Source: Amycolatopsis nalaikhensis (GTDB lineage: Bacteria > Actinomycetota > Actinomycetes > Mycobacteriales > Pseudonocardiaceae). From it: a DNA stretch of 64,000 nucleotides. The notes beneath the pieces were generated by a model. It was given only the letters and a program-made list of their open reading frames with translations, ran no database searches and was not told the origin of the DNA. The position numbers and the translations under genes were made by a program. Shown one piece after another: positions 42,141 through 51,381 of this stretch (positions within the stretch are counted from its first letter, which is position 1; every line of letters starts with the position of its first letter). The stretch spans positions 3,231,501 to 3,295,500 of the forward strand of contig NZ_CP127173.1 in NCBI RefSeq assembly GCF_030264295.1. The letters run 5' to 3'.

Positions 42141-43420
42141 GCTCCCCGATGACCGAGGCGGACGGGCGCGGCCTGGCGAAGGAGACCGGCCGCTCGGCCG
42201 GGAAGATCGGCCTCTCGCTGCTGGTCGCGATCGCCCTCGGCTACGTGCTGACGCTGGTCGCGACGCGCTGGCTCGGGCCGGTGAACAGCAAGGTCTACCT
42301 CTCGTTCTGGGGCATCCTGATGGGCCTCGGCAGCGCGTTGTCGCCGCTGGAGCAGGAGCTGTCCCGCCAGTCGGCGGTGGCCGCGCTCGACGGCGGCAAG
42401 GCGGGCAAGCCCGCGCTGCGCTCGCTCACCGTCGGCGCGGTGGCCGTCGCCGTCATCGCCGCGTTGACGCTGGTCGTGCCGGTGCTTTCGGACCGCCTCT
42501 ACGCCGGGCACACCGCGCTCGGCGTCATCGTGCTGTGCGGCGCGGTCTCGTTCGCCTGCCAGTTCGCCGCCCGCGGCCTGCTCGTCGGGCAGCAGCGGAT
42601 CAAGCCGTACTCGGGGCTGGTCGTCGCCGAGGCCGCGGTCCGCGTGCTCGTGCTGTTCGGCATCGCCGCGGCCGGGCTGACCGGCCTGACGTCGTTCGCG
42701 ATCGCCGCCGCGACCGGCTCGTTCGCGTGGCTGCTGTTCGTCCGGCCGGTCGCCGGCCTGGTCGACCCGCACGCCGACGGCGAGGGCTGGGGCCCGGTGA
42801 CCGCCCGGATCCTCGTGCTCATGGTCGGCGCGGGCCTGACGGCCAGCGTCATCACCGGCTACCCGGCGATGGTGAGCCTGCTCGCCCCCGGCGGGTCCGA
42901 GGCCGACGTCGGCGTCCTGTTCGCGACGCTCACGGTGTCGCGCGTGCCGCTGCTGCTGCTGTCCCCGCTGCAGGCGCTGGCCGTGCCAACGGTGGTCCGG
43001 CTGTCCGGCACCGAAGACGGCAGGCACCGGCTGCGGAAGCTGCTCGCGGCGGGCGCGCTCGGCACCGTGGTGGTCGGCGTGGTCGGCGCGCTGGTCGGCC
43101 TGCTGATCGGGCCCTGGCTGGTGTCCCTGCTCTACGGCTCGGACTTCGTCGCCAAGGGCTGGTGGGTGGCCTGGATGGTGTGGGGCGCGGTGCTGCTCAC
43201 GGCCCTGCAGCTGATGACGGCCGTGCTGGTGGCCCGCAAGGAAGCGAACAAGGTCCTCGTCACCTGGGCGGTGGTCGCCGTCGCGACGGCGGCGACCCTG
43301 CTGATCGTGCCGGGTGACCCGATCCTCAAGGCCGTCGCCGGCCTGGCCGGCGGCCCCACGCTGGGCCTGGTGGTCGTGCTGGCGTTCGTGTTGCGGCGGC
43401 CGGCGGTTCCGCGGGACTGA
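42137..43420 (+). CDS. MOP-type polysaccharide flippase
   Basis: The 427-residue protein has about twelve membrane helices in the Wzx/MATE-like pattern, with short charged loops and a basic segment TEDGRHRLRKLL before the second half. These proteins flip lipid-linked sugars across the membrane. It overlaps the GT2 gene by four bases and precedes a large membrane protein by 56 bases. This supports a pathway from cytoplasmic assembly (GT2) via flipping to outside transfer (the large membrane proteins). The assignment rests on helix pattern and neighbourhood rather than on strict motifs. Confidence 0.78.
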   Translation: MSSPMTEADGRGLAKETGRSAGKIGLSLLVAIALGYVLTLVATRWLGPVNSKVYLSFWGILMGLGSALSPLEQELSRQSAVAALDGGKAGKPALRSLTVGAVAVAVIAALTLVVPVLSDRLYAGHTALGVIVLCGAVSFACQFAARGLLVGQQRIKPYSGLVVAEAAVRVLVLFGIAAAGLTGLTSFAIAAATGSFAWLLFVRPVAGLVDPHADGEGWGPVTARILVLMVGAGLTASVITGYPAMVSLLAPGGSEADVGVLFATLTVSRVPLLLLSPLQALAVPTVVRLSGTEDGRHRLRKLLAAGALGTVVVGVVGALVGLLIGPWLVSLLYGSDFVAKGWWVAWMVWGAVLLTALQLMTAVLVARKEANKVLVTWAVVAVATAATLLIVPGDPILKAVAGLAGGPTLGLVVVLAFVLRRPAVPRD

Positions 43421-43476
43421 CGTCCGCCGCCCACCGCTACGCTGACCCCTCTCTCCGGGATGGACGGATACCGCGC

Positions 43477-45408
43477 ATGGGTTTCTCTCTGGTGTTGCTG
43501 GCGTTCTGGGTGCCGGGCGCGGTGTTCGGCGTCGCCGCCGGCCTGCGCGGCTGGACGCTCGCCGCCGCCGCGCCGCTGCTGACCTTCGGCGTCGTCGCGC
43601 TCGGCATCCCGGTGCTCGGCGGCCTCGGTATCCGCTGGGACGTCGCGTCGGTCGCGGGCTGGACCGTGGCGCTCGCCGCCGTCGCCTTCGGGCTCGGCCG
43701 GGTGGTGCGCCGGTTCCGGCGGGACGCCTCCGCCGCCGAGCCGACCGCGAAGACTCCCCTCGGCGAACACCTGCTGATCGGCGCGGGCGTGCTGGCCGGC
43801 ATGGCCGTCGGGGCGGCCGCGACGCTGCGCGGGATCCGCACGCCCGGCAACATCAACCAGGACTTCGACGCGCCGTTCCACGCCAACCTGGTGCGCTGGA
43901 TCGCCGAGCACGGCGACGCGCGCCCGGCCACCGTCGGGACGATCGCGAACCTGCCGGACGAGCACCACTACTTCTACCCCGACACCTACCACGCCCTGCT
44001 CGCCCTGCTGGTCGGCCACGGCGGGCTCGACGTCGTGGAGATCGTGAACCTCGCCTCGCTGGCGGTGGTCCTCGCGTTCCCGCTCGGCGTGGCCGTGCTG
44101 TGCCGGGCGTGGGGCATGCCGGCGATCGGGACCGCGGCCGCGGCGGTGGCCGCGGCCTGCTTCACCGCGTTCCCGTACGACCTGATGTGGCACGGTCCCG
44201 TGTGGCCGTACGGGGCGGGCGTGGCCCTGCTGCCCGCGCTGCTCGCGCTCGGCCGCCTGCTGCTGGTCCCGCGCGGGATCACCGCGCCGGTGACGATCGC
44301 CCTCGGCGTCGCCGGGCTCGCCGGCCTGCACACCAGCGTCGTCTTCGTGGCGTTGATCTACTTCGGGCTGCTGCTCGCCGCGCTGGCGTTCCGGCTCGAG
44401 GTGATCGACTGGCGCGCCGCGTGGCCGTCGATCGCCGCGACCGCGGTGCTCGGCGTCCTGCTCGGTCTCCCGCAGGTGCTGCCGTCGCTCTACAACGCCG
44501 GCGGGGTCACGTCCGCGCAGTGGCCGACCGCGGAGACGGTCACCGGCGCCATCGGGCAGACGGTGACCTTCTCGCCGATGACCGGCTTCCCGCAGTGGTG
44601 GATCGGGGTGCCCGCGCTGATCGGCGTCGTGCTGCTGGTCCGGCACCGGCGGATGGTGTGGGTCGTCGCCGCCTACGTCGTGTTCGGCGGGCTGTACGCG
44701 GCCACCGTGTCGCTGGACACGCCCCTGGTCAACCTGCTGAGCGGGCCCTTCTACAACGACTACTACCGGATCGCCGCGCTGCTCCCGATGATCGGCGCGG
44801 TCGGGTTCGGCCAGTTCGCGTTCAGCGCGTCCACCTGGACCGCCGCGCGGCTGCGGAAGTGGCGGCCGCAGCTGCGGGTCGCCCCGCTCGTGGTGCTCGC
44901 CGTGCTCGCGCTCGTGGTCGGCGTGGCCAGCCGTGGCGGGTACCTCGGCCGCAACACCAAGAGCGTCAACATCGGTTACCGCGGCTTCCCCGCGGTGAGC
45001 GACGCCGAGCGGGCCGCCCTCGACTGGCTGGGGCAGCACACCGCGCCGGGCGAGCGCGTGATGAACGACCGCGCGGACGGTTCGGTCTGGATGTACGCGC
45101 TGGAGGGGCTCCGCCCGGTCGAGTGGACGTTCTACGGTGCCGAGCCCGGCACGCAGGCGTCGTACCTGAGCCTGTTCCTCAACGGCGTCGAGCGGTACCC
45201 GAAGGTCCGCGAAACGCTCACCGCGCTCGGCGTCCGTTACGTCTTCGTCGGCTCCGGCACCGCGACGCCGAACCTGCGCAACTCCCTCGGCCTCGCCGGT
45301 CTCGCCCACACGCCGGGTTTCCGCCAGGTCTTCCGCAACGCCGACGCCGCCGTCTACCTCATCGAGGGCGGCGCCCCGTCGGGGTCCGCGGCCGGTCACG
45401 GCGGGTGA
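43477..45408 (+). CDS. Large membrane protein, DUF6541/GT-C-like, paralogue 1
   Basis: The 643-residue protein has about 12-14 helices and an extracytoplasmic loop with acidic residues, FDAPFHANLVRWIAEHGDARP, followed by YFYPDTYHALLALL. These features recall GT-C glycosyltransferases of the arabinosyl/mannosyl type. The soluble C-terminal domain contains ADGSVWMYALEG and VEWTFYGAE. A close paralogue lies at 47313-49277 with the same landmarks. I name it by the DUF6541 family; catalytic activity is inferred. The start ATG at 43477 gives a clean N-terminal helix. Confidence 0.8.
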   Translation: MGFSLVLLAFWVPGAVFGVAAGLRGWTLAAAAPLLTFGVVALGIPVLGGLGIRWDVASVAGWTVALAAVAFGLGRVVRRFRRDASAAEPTAKTPLGEHLLIGAGVLAGMAVGAAATLRGIRTPGNINQDFDAPFHANLVRWIAEHGDARPATVGTIANLPDEHHYFYPDTYHALLALLVGHGGLDVVEIVNLASLAVVLAFPLGVAVLCRAWGMPAIGTAAAAVAAACFTAFPYDLMWHGPVWPYGAGVALLPALLALGRLLLVPRGITAPVTIALGVAGLAGLHTSVVFVALIYFGLLLAALAFRLEVIDWRAAWPSIAATAVLGVLLGLPQVLPSLYNAGGVTSAQWPTAETVTGAIGQTVTFSPMTGFPQWWIGVPALIGVVLLVRHRRMVWVVAAYVVFGGLYAATVSLDTPLVNLLSGPFYNDYYRIAALLPMIGAVGFGQFAFSASTWTAARLRKWRPQLRVAPLVVLAVLALVVGVASRGGYLGRNTKSVNIGYRGFPAVSDAERAALDWLGQHTAPGERVMNDRADGSVWMYALEGLRPVEWTFYGAEPGTQASYLSLFLNGVERYPKVRETLTALGVRYVFVGSGTATPNLRNSLGLAGLAHTPGFRQVFRNADAAVYLIEGGAPSGSAAGHGG

Positions 45409-45457
45409 CCCACCACCTCGACAGGGGGCCGGGGGCCGGAAACGCTAGAGTGATCGG

Positions 45458-46201
45458 GTGTCCAGCACCTCCGTGACCAGCCGCCGCGTGCTCATCGTGA
45501 TGCCCGCGCTGAACGAGTCCGCGAGCGTGGCTTCGGTCATCGAGCAGGTGAAACGGGCCTTGCCGAGCGGCGATCTGCTGGTCGTCGACGACGGCTCGGT
45601 CGACGACACCGCCAAGCTCGCCCGCGCGGCCGGCGCCGAGGTCGCGCGCCTCGCGGTGAACCTGGGTGTCGGCGGCGCGATGCGCACCGGCTTCCGCTAC
45701 GCCGCCGCCCGCGGCTACGACGTCGTGGTGCAGGTGGACGCGGACGGCCAGCACGACCCGGACGAGCTCGACGCGCTGCTGCGCGGCCTGGACGACGCCG
45801 ACATCGTGATCGGCTCGCGGTTCGCGGGCAAGGGCTCCTACAAGGCGAGCGGCCCGCGCAAGTACGCCATGGTCGCCCTTTCGGTCGTGTTCTCGCGGCT
45901 GGCGAAGACCCGGCTCACCGACGTCACGTCGGGCTTCAAGGCGATGGGCCCGCGCGCGATCAAGCTGTTCGCCGGCTACTACCCCGCGGAGTACCTCGGG
46001 GACACCGTGGAGTCCCTGGTCATGGCCATCCGGGCCAAGCTGACCATCAAGGAGATCCCGGTCGTCATGCGGGAGCGCGCGGGCGGCACGCCCAGTCATT
46101 CACCCGTCAAGTCCGCCGTCTACCTGAGCCGGGCCGGGCTCGCGCTGCTGCTGGCGCTGGTGCGCCGCCGGCCCGCGGTCGACTCCTCCGACTCGGCGTA
46201 A
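45458..46201 (+). CDS. GT2 glycosyltransferase, DPM/Ppm1-like
   Basis: The 247-residue protein starts at GTG 45458. It has VLIVMPALNESASVASVI, LLVVDDGSVDDTA, the DxD motif in VQVDADGQHDPDE, and GSRFAGKGSYK followed by VTSGFKAMG. This is the pattern of dolichol- or polyprenyl-phosphate mannose/glucose synthases. The C-terminus has one amphipathic or membrane segment (AGLALLLALVRRR). It would supply polyprenyl-phosphate sugar donors to the neighbouring membrane transferases. DUF2304 follows after 12 bases, a pairing seen in many actinobacteria. Confidence 0.9.
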   Translation: MSSTSVTSRRVLIVMPALNESASVASVIEQVKRALPSGDLLVVDDGSVDDTAKLARAAGAEVARLAVNLGVGGAMRTGFRYAAARGYDVVVQVDADGQHDPDELDALLRGLDDADIVIGSRFAGKGSYKASGPRKYAMVALSVVFSRLAKTRLTDVTSGFKAMGPRAIKLFAGYYPAEYLGDTVESLVMAIRAKLTIKEIPVVMRERAGGTPSHSPVKSAVYLSRAGLALLLALVRRRPAVDSSDSA

Positions 46202-46213
46202 GGGGAAGCAGAA

Positions 46214-46648
46214 ATGCAGGGTTGGCGCGTCCTCAGCATCGTCGTCGCCTGTGTCGTGCTGTTCGTCGTCCTCGAGATGATGCGGCGGCGGAAGCTGCGC
46301 GAGAAGTACGCGGGCGTGTGGCTGATCGTCGCGGTCGGCGTCGTCGTCCTCGCGGTGGTGCCGCAGGCGGCCGAGTTCCTGGCCAAGCTCACCGGTGTCC
46401 AGACGCCGTCGAACTTCGTCTTCCTCCTCGCCGGCGTCGTGCTGGCCCTGGTTTCACTGCACCTGTCGACCGAGGTCGGGCACCTGGAAGAAGAGGTGCG
46501 CACGTCGGTCGAGGAGACGGCGCTGCTGCGCTGCGAGCTCGAGGACGCCAAGCGCGAGCTGGCGGCCCGGATCGCCGAACTGGAGGCGCGCACGACCGCG
46601 CCCGACGACGTCAAAGGGCTTCCCGAGGTCGAGCACGTCAGCAAGTGA
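46214..46648 (+). CDS. DUF2304 membrane protein
   Basis: The 144-residue protein has three hydrophobic segments (about 5-21, 35-50 and 65-85). A motif RRRKLREKYAGVWLIV sits between the first two, typical of DUF2304. A C-terminal coiled coil follows (about 88-128, EEVRTSVEETALLRCELEDAKRELAARI by pattern). It is always found beside GT2 enzymes of the upstream type and probably helps anchor or dimerise the transferase. The role is inferred from that association. Confidence 0.85.
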   Translation: MQGWRVLSIVVACVVLFVVLEMMRRRKLREKYAGVWLIVAVGVVVLAVVPQAAEFLAKLTGVQTPSNFVFLLAGVVLALVSLHLSTEVGHLEEEVRTSVEETALLRCELEDAKRELAARIAELEARTTAPDDVKGLPEVEHVSK

Positions 46649-46652
46649 CCGG

Positions 46653-47189
46653 GTGAACGACGCCTTGCTGGCCGCGCCCCCGCGGCTCGGCGGTGTCCGC
46701 GTCCTGGCCATCGACGGCCCGTCGGGCGCGGGGAAGTCCACGCTGGCCGCCGAGGTCGTGGCCGGCCTGCGGGCCCGCGGGCACCGCACCGAGCTGGTCA
46801 GCACCGACGCCTTCGCCACGTGGGACGACCCCGTCGCGTGGTGGCCCCGGCTGGTCGACGGCGTCCTGGCCCCGCTCGCGAGCGGCGTCGACGGCCGCTA
46901 CCGGCGAATGGACTGGTCCACCGGGTCTCCGCAGCCCGGCGAGCTGATCCAGGTCGCCGTGCCGGACGTCCTGGTGCTGGAGGGCGTCTCCAGCGGCCGG
47001 GTTTCGGCGAGACCGCTGCTTTCGCACCTCTGCTGGCTCGACGGCGGTCCGGCGGCCGAACGGCTCGCCAGGGCGATCGCCCGCGACGGCCGGGCCGCGA
47101 GCGCGGATCTGGCCCGCTGGCAGCGGTTCGAGGCGGGCTGGTTCGCCGTCGACGGCACGGCGGAAGCTGCCGGAACCCGGCTGCCGTGA
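46653..47189 (+). CDS. Uridine-kinase-like P-loop protein
   Basis: The 178-residue protein starts at GTG 46653, four bases after the DUF2304 stop. It has Walker A DGPSGAGKST near residues 21-30, then STDAFATWDDP, typical of nucleoside/uridine-kinase-like NTPases, and VLVLEGVSSGR as a second acidic strand. There is no clear lid arginine set, so the substrate is uncertain. Placement inside the glycan cluster may be accidental or may mean supply of an activated precursor. Function is not assigned beyond kinase-like. Confidence 0.75.
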   Translation: MNDALLAAPPRLGGVRVLAIDGPSGAGKSTLAAEVVAGLRARGHRTELVSTDAFATWDDPVAWWPRLVDGVLAPLASGVDGRYRRMDWSTGSPQPGELIQVAVPDVLVLEGVSSGRVSARPLLSHLCWLDGGPAAERLARAIARDGRAASADLARWQRFEAGWFAVDGTAEAAGTRLP

Positions 47190-47312
47190 GTGTGATGTCG
47201 ATCTTCGGCGGGCCCCGTCCGGGCAACGTCGGGTCCGCTCGGACGTCTCGGTAGGGTAACCCCACGTCAGCAGGGTGGGCGTCGTACGCAGGTGAGGTTG
47301 GACAGCGAAGCC

Positions 47313-49277
47313 ATGAACGTTCTTCTGGTCGTGCTCGCCTTCTGGCTGCCCGGCCTCGTCTTCGGGGCGGCGATCCGGTTGCGCGGCTGGCTGCTCGCCG
47401 CGGCCGCGCCGATCCTGACGTTCGGCATCGTCAGCCTCGGGGTGCCGGTGCTCGGCGGGCTCGGCATCCGCTGGAACACCCTCGACGTCGCGGTGTGGAC
47501 GCTCGTGCTGTCCGCGGCCGGTTTCGGCCTCGCGTTCCTCGTCCGGCGGTTCACCGCCCGGCGGCACCCGGACTGGGCGGACGCGGCCGCCGCGCCGGCC
47601 CGCTCCCTGCGCGCGCATCTGCTGATCGGCGCCGGCGTCTTCGCCGGGAGCCTGGTGGGCGTCGTCACGTTCCTGCGCGGCACGCACGGGCTCGACCAGG
47701 TCCAGCAGGGCTGGGACGCGCCGTTCCACGGCAACCTCGTCCGCTGGATCGCCGAGCACGGCGACGCCCGGCCGTCGACGGTCGGCACGATCGCGAACCT
47801 GCCGAACCAGACCGACTACTTCTACCCGGACACCTACCACGCGCTGCTCGCCCTGGTCTTCGACAAGGCCGGCCTGGCGATGATGCCGACACTGAACATG
47901 GCCGCGCTCACGGTGATCCTGTGCGTGCCCATCGGCGTCGCCGCCATGTGCCACGTCTGGCGGATGCCGCCGATCGCGGTGGGCGCGGCCGCGGCGGTGT
48001 CGGCCTCGTTCACCAACTTCCCGTACGACTCGCTGTGGCGCGGGCCGCTGTGGCCGTACGTCGCCGGGGTCGCGCTGATCCCGGCGATGCTCGCGCTGGC
48101 CCGCCTGCTGCTGGAGCCGCGCGGGATCGCCGGCCCGGTCGCGATCGGCGTCGGCGTCGCCGGCCTGATCGGGCTGCACACCAGCGTCGCGTTCGTCGTG
48201 GTCGTCTACTTCCTGCTGATCCTGCTCGCCGTGCTGGTGCGGTTCGAGCGGATCGACTGGCGCCGGTCGGCGCCCTCGCTCGGCGCGACGATCGCGCTGG
48301 CGGTGGTCTGCGGACTGCCGCTCGCGTTGCCCTCGCTGTACAACGCCGGGGGCGTGACGAGCGCGTCCTGGTCGTCGGAGGCGACGGTGAGCGGCGGGCT
48401 CGGCGAGACCCTCACCTTCTCGCCGATGGCCGACTTTCCGCTGTGGTGGATCGGCGTGCCCGCCTTCATCGGTGTCATCTTCCTGGTCCGGCACCGGCGG
48501 ATGCTGTGGATGGTCGCCGCCTACGTCGTGTTCGGCGGGTTGTTCGCGGCCACCGTGTCGCTCGAGACGCCGCTCATCCACACGCTCACCGGCGTCTTCT
48601 ACAACGACCACTACCGGATCGGCGCGCTCGTCCCGCTGGCGGGCGCGGTCGCGTTCGGCGAGTTCACCGACACTGCGTGCCGCTGGTTCGCGCGCAAGGC
48701 GGGCGCCCGCCTGCCGAACGTCTCGGCGACGACGCTCACCGCGGTCGGCGTCGTGGTGCTCCTGGTGCTCGTGGGCGGCCTGAGCCGCGGCGGCTACGTC
48801 GGGCGCAACGCCGCGCGCCTGCAGTACGGCTACGGCGGCGGGCCGACCGTGAGCGACGCCGAGCGCGCGGCCTTCAGCTGGCTCGCTACGCGCGTCAAAC
48901 CGGGCGAGCGCGTGATGAACGGCAAGGCCGACGGCTCGGTCTGGATGTACGCGCTCGACGGCGTCCAGCCGGTCGAATGGACCTTCTACGGTGCCGAAGG
49001 GGACACCCCGGCCGGGTACCTCGGCGTCTACCTCGACGACATCGACCGGTTCCCGCGGGTGCGGGAGCTGCTGACCGACCTCAAGGTGCGGTACGTCTTC
49101 GTCGGCAACGGCATGGTGACCCCGGACCAGAAGAACGGGCCCGGCCTCCGTGCGCTGTCCACGAACCCGGAGTTCAAGGTCGTGTTCCGCAACCCGGGCG
49201 CGACCGTGTACGAGATCGAAGGCCAGCAGGGGGTCGTTTCCTCCGGTGCCGCGCCCGCGTCCGGCACCGGCCGCTGA
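47313..49277 (+). CDS. Large membrane protein, DUF6541/GT-C-like, paralogue 2
   Basis: The 654-residue protein is a clear paralogue of the one at 43477. It shares WDAPFHGNLVRWIAEHGDARP, YFYPDTYHALLAL, SLYNAGGVTSA, the central WWIGVPAFIGVIFLVRHRRM and the C-terminal ADGSVWMYALDG and VEWTFYGAE. I chose ATG 47313 rather than the in-frame start 21 bases before it because the hydrophobic N-terminus begins there. The two paralogues bracket the GT2, DUF2304 and kinase genes, which suggests a tandem duplication with later insertion or two successive transfer steps on one glycan. Confidence 0.8.
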   Translation: MNVLLVVLAFWLPGLVFGAAIRLRGWLLAAAAPILTFGIVSLGVPVLGGLGIRWNTLDVAVWTLVLSAAGFGLAFLVRRFTARRHPDWADAAAAPARSLRAHLLIGAGVFAGSLVGVVTFLRGTHGLDQVQQGWDAPFHGNLVRWIAEHGDARPSTVGTIANLPNQTDYFYPDTYHALLALVFDKAGLAMMPTLNMAALTVILCVPIGVAAMCHVWRMPPIAVGAAAAVSASFTNFPYDSLWRGPLWPYVAGVALIPAMLALARLLLEPRGIAGPVAIGVGVAGLIGLHTSVAFVVVVYFLLILLAVLVRFERIDWRRSAPSLGATIALAVVCGLPLALPSLYNAGGVTSASWSSEATVSGGLGETLTFSPMADFPLWWIGVPAFIGVIFLVRHRRMLWMVAAYVVFGGLFAATVSLETPLIHTLTGVFYNDHYRIGALVPLAGAVAFGEFTDTACRWFARKAGARLPNVSATTLTAVGVVVLLVLVGGLSRGGYVGRNAARLQYGYGGGPTVSDAERAAFSWLATRVKPGERVMNGKADGSVWMYALDGVQPVEWTFYGAEGDTPAGYLGVYLDDIDRFPRVRELLTDLKVRYVFVGNGMVTPDQKNGPGLRALSTNPEFKVVFRNPGATVYEIEGQQGVVSSGAAPASGTGR

Positions 49278-49629
49278 GGTCCCGGGAACCGACTTTCGTC
49301 GGGAACCGCGTGGTCACCCTGTGTGCCCGGGTGGCTCCGGATCGATCAAGCGAATCCGTCGCGCCCACCACGACCGGGCTAACGTTGGTACCGCCATCTG
49401 AGTTAGCGATCCGGCACTGGGCGGAGTGTTAGCCCACAAACGGTCACATTCTGTCGTGATTTACGGACACATTGCGGTCAAATCGACGCCCACGTAGCGC
49501 GATCGTAACCTCACGTGCTTAAGTGCGGGCCGAGTTCCCGCTAGTGTCGGCGGGCACACCGATCGTCCGTCGAGTTCCTGACCGACCGGACGGTGACTTA
49601 GAACCCGAACATCTCCCAAGGGGTGCCAG
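49278..49629 (+). promoter_or_regulatory. Upstream region of the peptide-transporter operon
   Basis: A 352-base gap without a supported gene; the middle (about 49420-49510) is relatively AT-rich. TTAAGT at 49519-49524 and TAGTGT at 49542-49547 are 17 bases apart and could be a -35/-10 pair for the lipoprotein gene at 49630, which would give a leader of about 75 bases. AAGGGG lies just before the start. The promoter call is weak. Confidence 0.35.
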
Positions 49630-51300
49630 ATGCAGCAATTGCGGCTGACCCGAACACGCCGCGTGGCCCTGATCGGGCTCGCCGGCGCGCTCGCGGTTTC
49701 GCTGTCCGCCTGTGCGGAATCCAAGCGTGACGAGGGCGCCGGGGGTGGTTCCGGGGGCACGATGATCTTCGGCGCGGCCGGCAACCCGAAGCTGTTCGAC
49801 CCCGCGTTCAACGACGAGGGCGAGACCTTCCGGATCACGCGGCAGATCTTCGACACGCTGATCCAGAACAAGCCCGGCACCGCCGACCTCGAGCCCTCCC
49901 TCGCCGACAAGTGGGAGTCGAGCAACGAGGGCAAGACCTGGACGTTCACCCTGAAGTCCGGCGTCAAGTTCTCCGACGGCACCCCGATGGACGCCACCGC
50001 GGTCTGCTTCAACTTCGACCGCTGGTACAACATGGCCGGCGCCGCGGCGCAGAGCCAGATGATCTACTACGGCGACGTCTTCGAAGGCTTCGCCAAGAAC
50101 GAGGGCGACGCGGGCGGCCAGCCGGTCTACAAGAGCTGCGAGGCGAAGGACCCGACGACCGCGGTCCTCAACCTGAACAAGGCCAAGGGCGCGTTCCCGG
50201 CCGCCTTCACGCTGCCGTCGTTCGCGATCCAGAGCCCGGCCGCGATCAAGCAGTACAACGGCAACACGGTGACCCAGAGCGGCGACTCGTTCACCTACAG
50301 CGAGTACGCGAACAAGCACCCGGTCGGCACCGGTCCGTTCAAGTTCGAGAGCTGGGACCAGGCCAAGGGTGAGATCACCCTGGTCAAGAACGACACCAGC
50401 CCGACGCCGGCGAAGCTCGACAAGCTGATCTTCAAGGTCATCCCGGACGAGAACGCCCGCAAGCAGGCCCTCAAGGCCGGCGACATCAACGGCTACGACT
50501 ACCCGAACCCGGCGGACTACGGCCTGCTGCGCAACGACGGCGAGCAGGTGCTCATCCGCCCGTCGTTCAACGTGCTGTACCTGGGCATCAACCAGTCCGG
50601 CAACCCGAAGCTGAAGGACCCCAACGTCCGCAAGGCGCTGGCCTACGGCATCAACCGCGAGCAGTTCGTGAAGAGCAAGCTGGCCGAGGGTTCCGAGGTC
50701 GCGACCGAGTTCGTCCCGAAGGTCATCTCGGGCTACACCGACGACGTCACCAAGTACCCGTACGACCCGGAGAAGGCCAAGCAGCTGCTCAAGGCCGCCG
50801 GTGCGGAGAACCTGACGCTGAAGTTCTACTACCCGACCGAGGTCAGCCGCCCGTACATGCCGAACCCGGCGGACACGTTCACGGCGATCTCCGAGGACCT
50901 GAAGAAGATCGGCGTCACGATCGAGCCGCACGCCGAGCCGTGGAACGGTGGTTACAAGGACGACGTGCAGAAGTTCGGCAAGCAGGACCTGCACCTGCTC
51001 GGCTGGACCGGTGACTACAACGACGCCGGCAACTTCGTCGGCACGTTCTTCGGCCGCGAGAAGAAGGAGTTCGGCTTCAACAACCCCGAGCTGTTCTCGG
51101 CGCTGGCCGCCGCGGACGCGTCGCCGGCCGGTGACGCGCACGCCAAGGCGTACCAGGAAGTGAACAAGCAGATCATGGACTTCCTCCCGGCGGTCCCGAT
51201 CGCTTACCCGACGCCGGCGATCGTGGTCGGCCCGAAGGTCAAGGGTCTGGTGGCGAGCCCGCTCACCGACGAGCGCTTCAACACCGTGACCGTGAACTGA
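49630..51300 (+). CDS. Oligopeptide/dipeptide-binding lipoprotein (SBP_bac_5)
   Basis: The 556-residue protein has a lipoprotein signal (lipobox LSAC, cysteine near residue 28). The DppA/OppA fold is marked by FDTLIQNKPGTADLEPSLADKWE, KTWTFTLKSGVKFSDGTPMDA, VGTGPFKFESW and NVRKALAYGINREQF. It binds peptides or similar compounds outside the membrane and delivers them to the permeases downstream. A hairpin in the gap after it (51313-51348) probably keeps its expression above that of the permeases. The family is certain; the substrate cannot be read from sequence. Confidence 0.95.
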   Translation: MQQLRLTRTRRVALIGLAGALAVSLSACAESKRDEGAGGGSGGTMIFGAAGNPKLFDPAFNDEGETFRITRQIFDTLIQNKPGTADLEPSLADKWESSNEGKTWTFTLKSGVKFSDGTPMDATAVCFNFDRWYNMAGAAAQSQMIYYGDVFEGFAKNEGDAGGQPVYKSCEAKDPTTAVLNLNKAKGAFPAAFTLPSFAIQSPAAIKQYNGNTVTQSGDSFTYSEYANKHPVGTGPFKFESWDQAKGEITLVKNDTSPTPAKLDKLIFKVIPDENARKQALKAGDINGYDYPNPADYGLLRNDGEQVLIRPSFNVLYLGINQSGNPKLKDPNVRKALAYGINREQFVKSKLAEGSEVATEFVPKVISGYTDDVTKYPYDPEKAKQLLKAAGAENLTLKFYYPTEVSRPYMPNPADTFTAISEDLKKIGVTIEPHAEPWNGGYKDDVQKFGKQDLHLLGWTGDYNDAGNFVGTFFGREKKEFGFNNPELFSALAAADASPAGDAHAKAYQEVNKQIMDFLPAVPIAYPTPAIVVGPKVKGLVASPLTDERFNTVTVN

Positions 51301-51312
51301 TCTGGCTCAGAC

Positions 51313-51348
51313 GACAGGGGGTGGGTGCTACCGCATCCACCCCCTGTC
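51313..51348 (+). terminator. Intercistronic hairpin after the binding-protein gene
   Basis: Perfect 12-bp arms (GACAGGGGGTGG at 51313-51324 and its complement at 51337-51348) with a 12-base loop and no T-run. Positioned between binding protein and first permease, it would act as a partial terminator or as an mRNA 3' shield. Confidence 0.7.
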
Positions 51349-51381
51349 CCTGGTTCCCGGGCTGGCACATAAGGACTGCAC

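Noticed and set aside
46638..48611. Long minus-strand frames opposite the DUF6541 genes (also 43132-45399)
   Set aside because: They are composed almost only of Arg, Asp, Gly, His and Gln without recognised motifs and mirror the membrane-protein genes on the plus strand.
39936..49277. Secondary-metabolite gene cluster
   Set aside because: There are glycosyltransferases and a flippase but no polyketide, peptide or terpene synthase; a surface-glycan pathway fits better.
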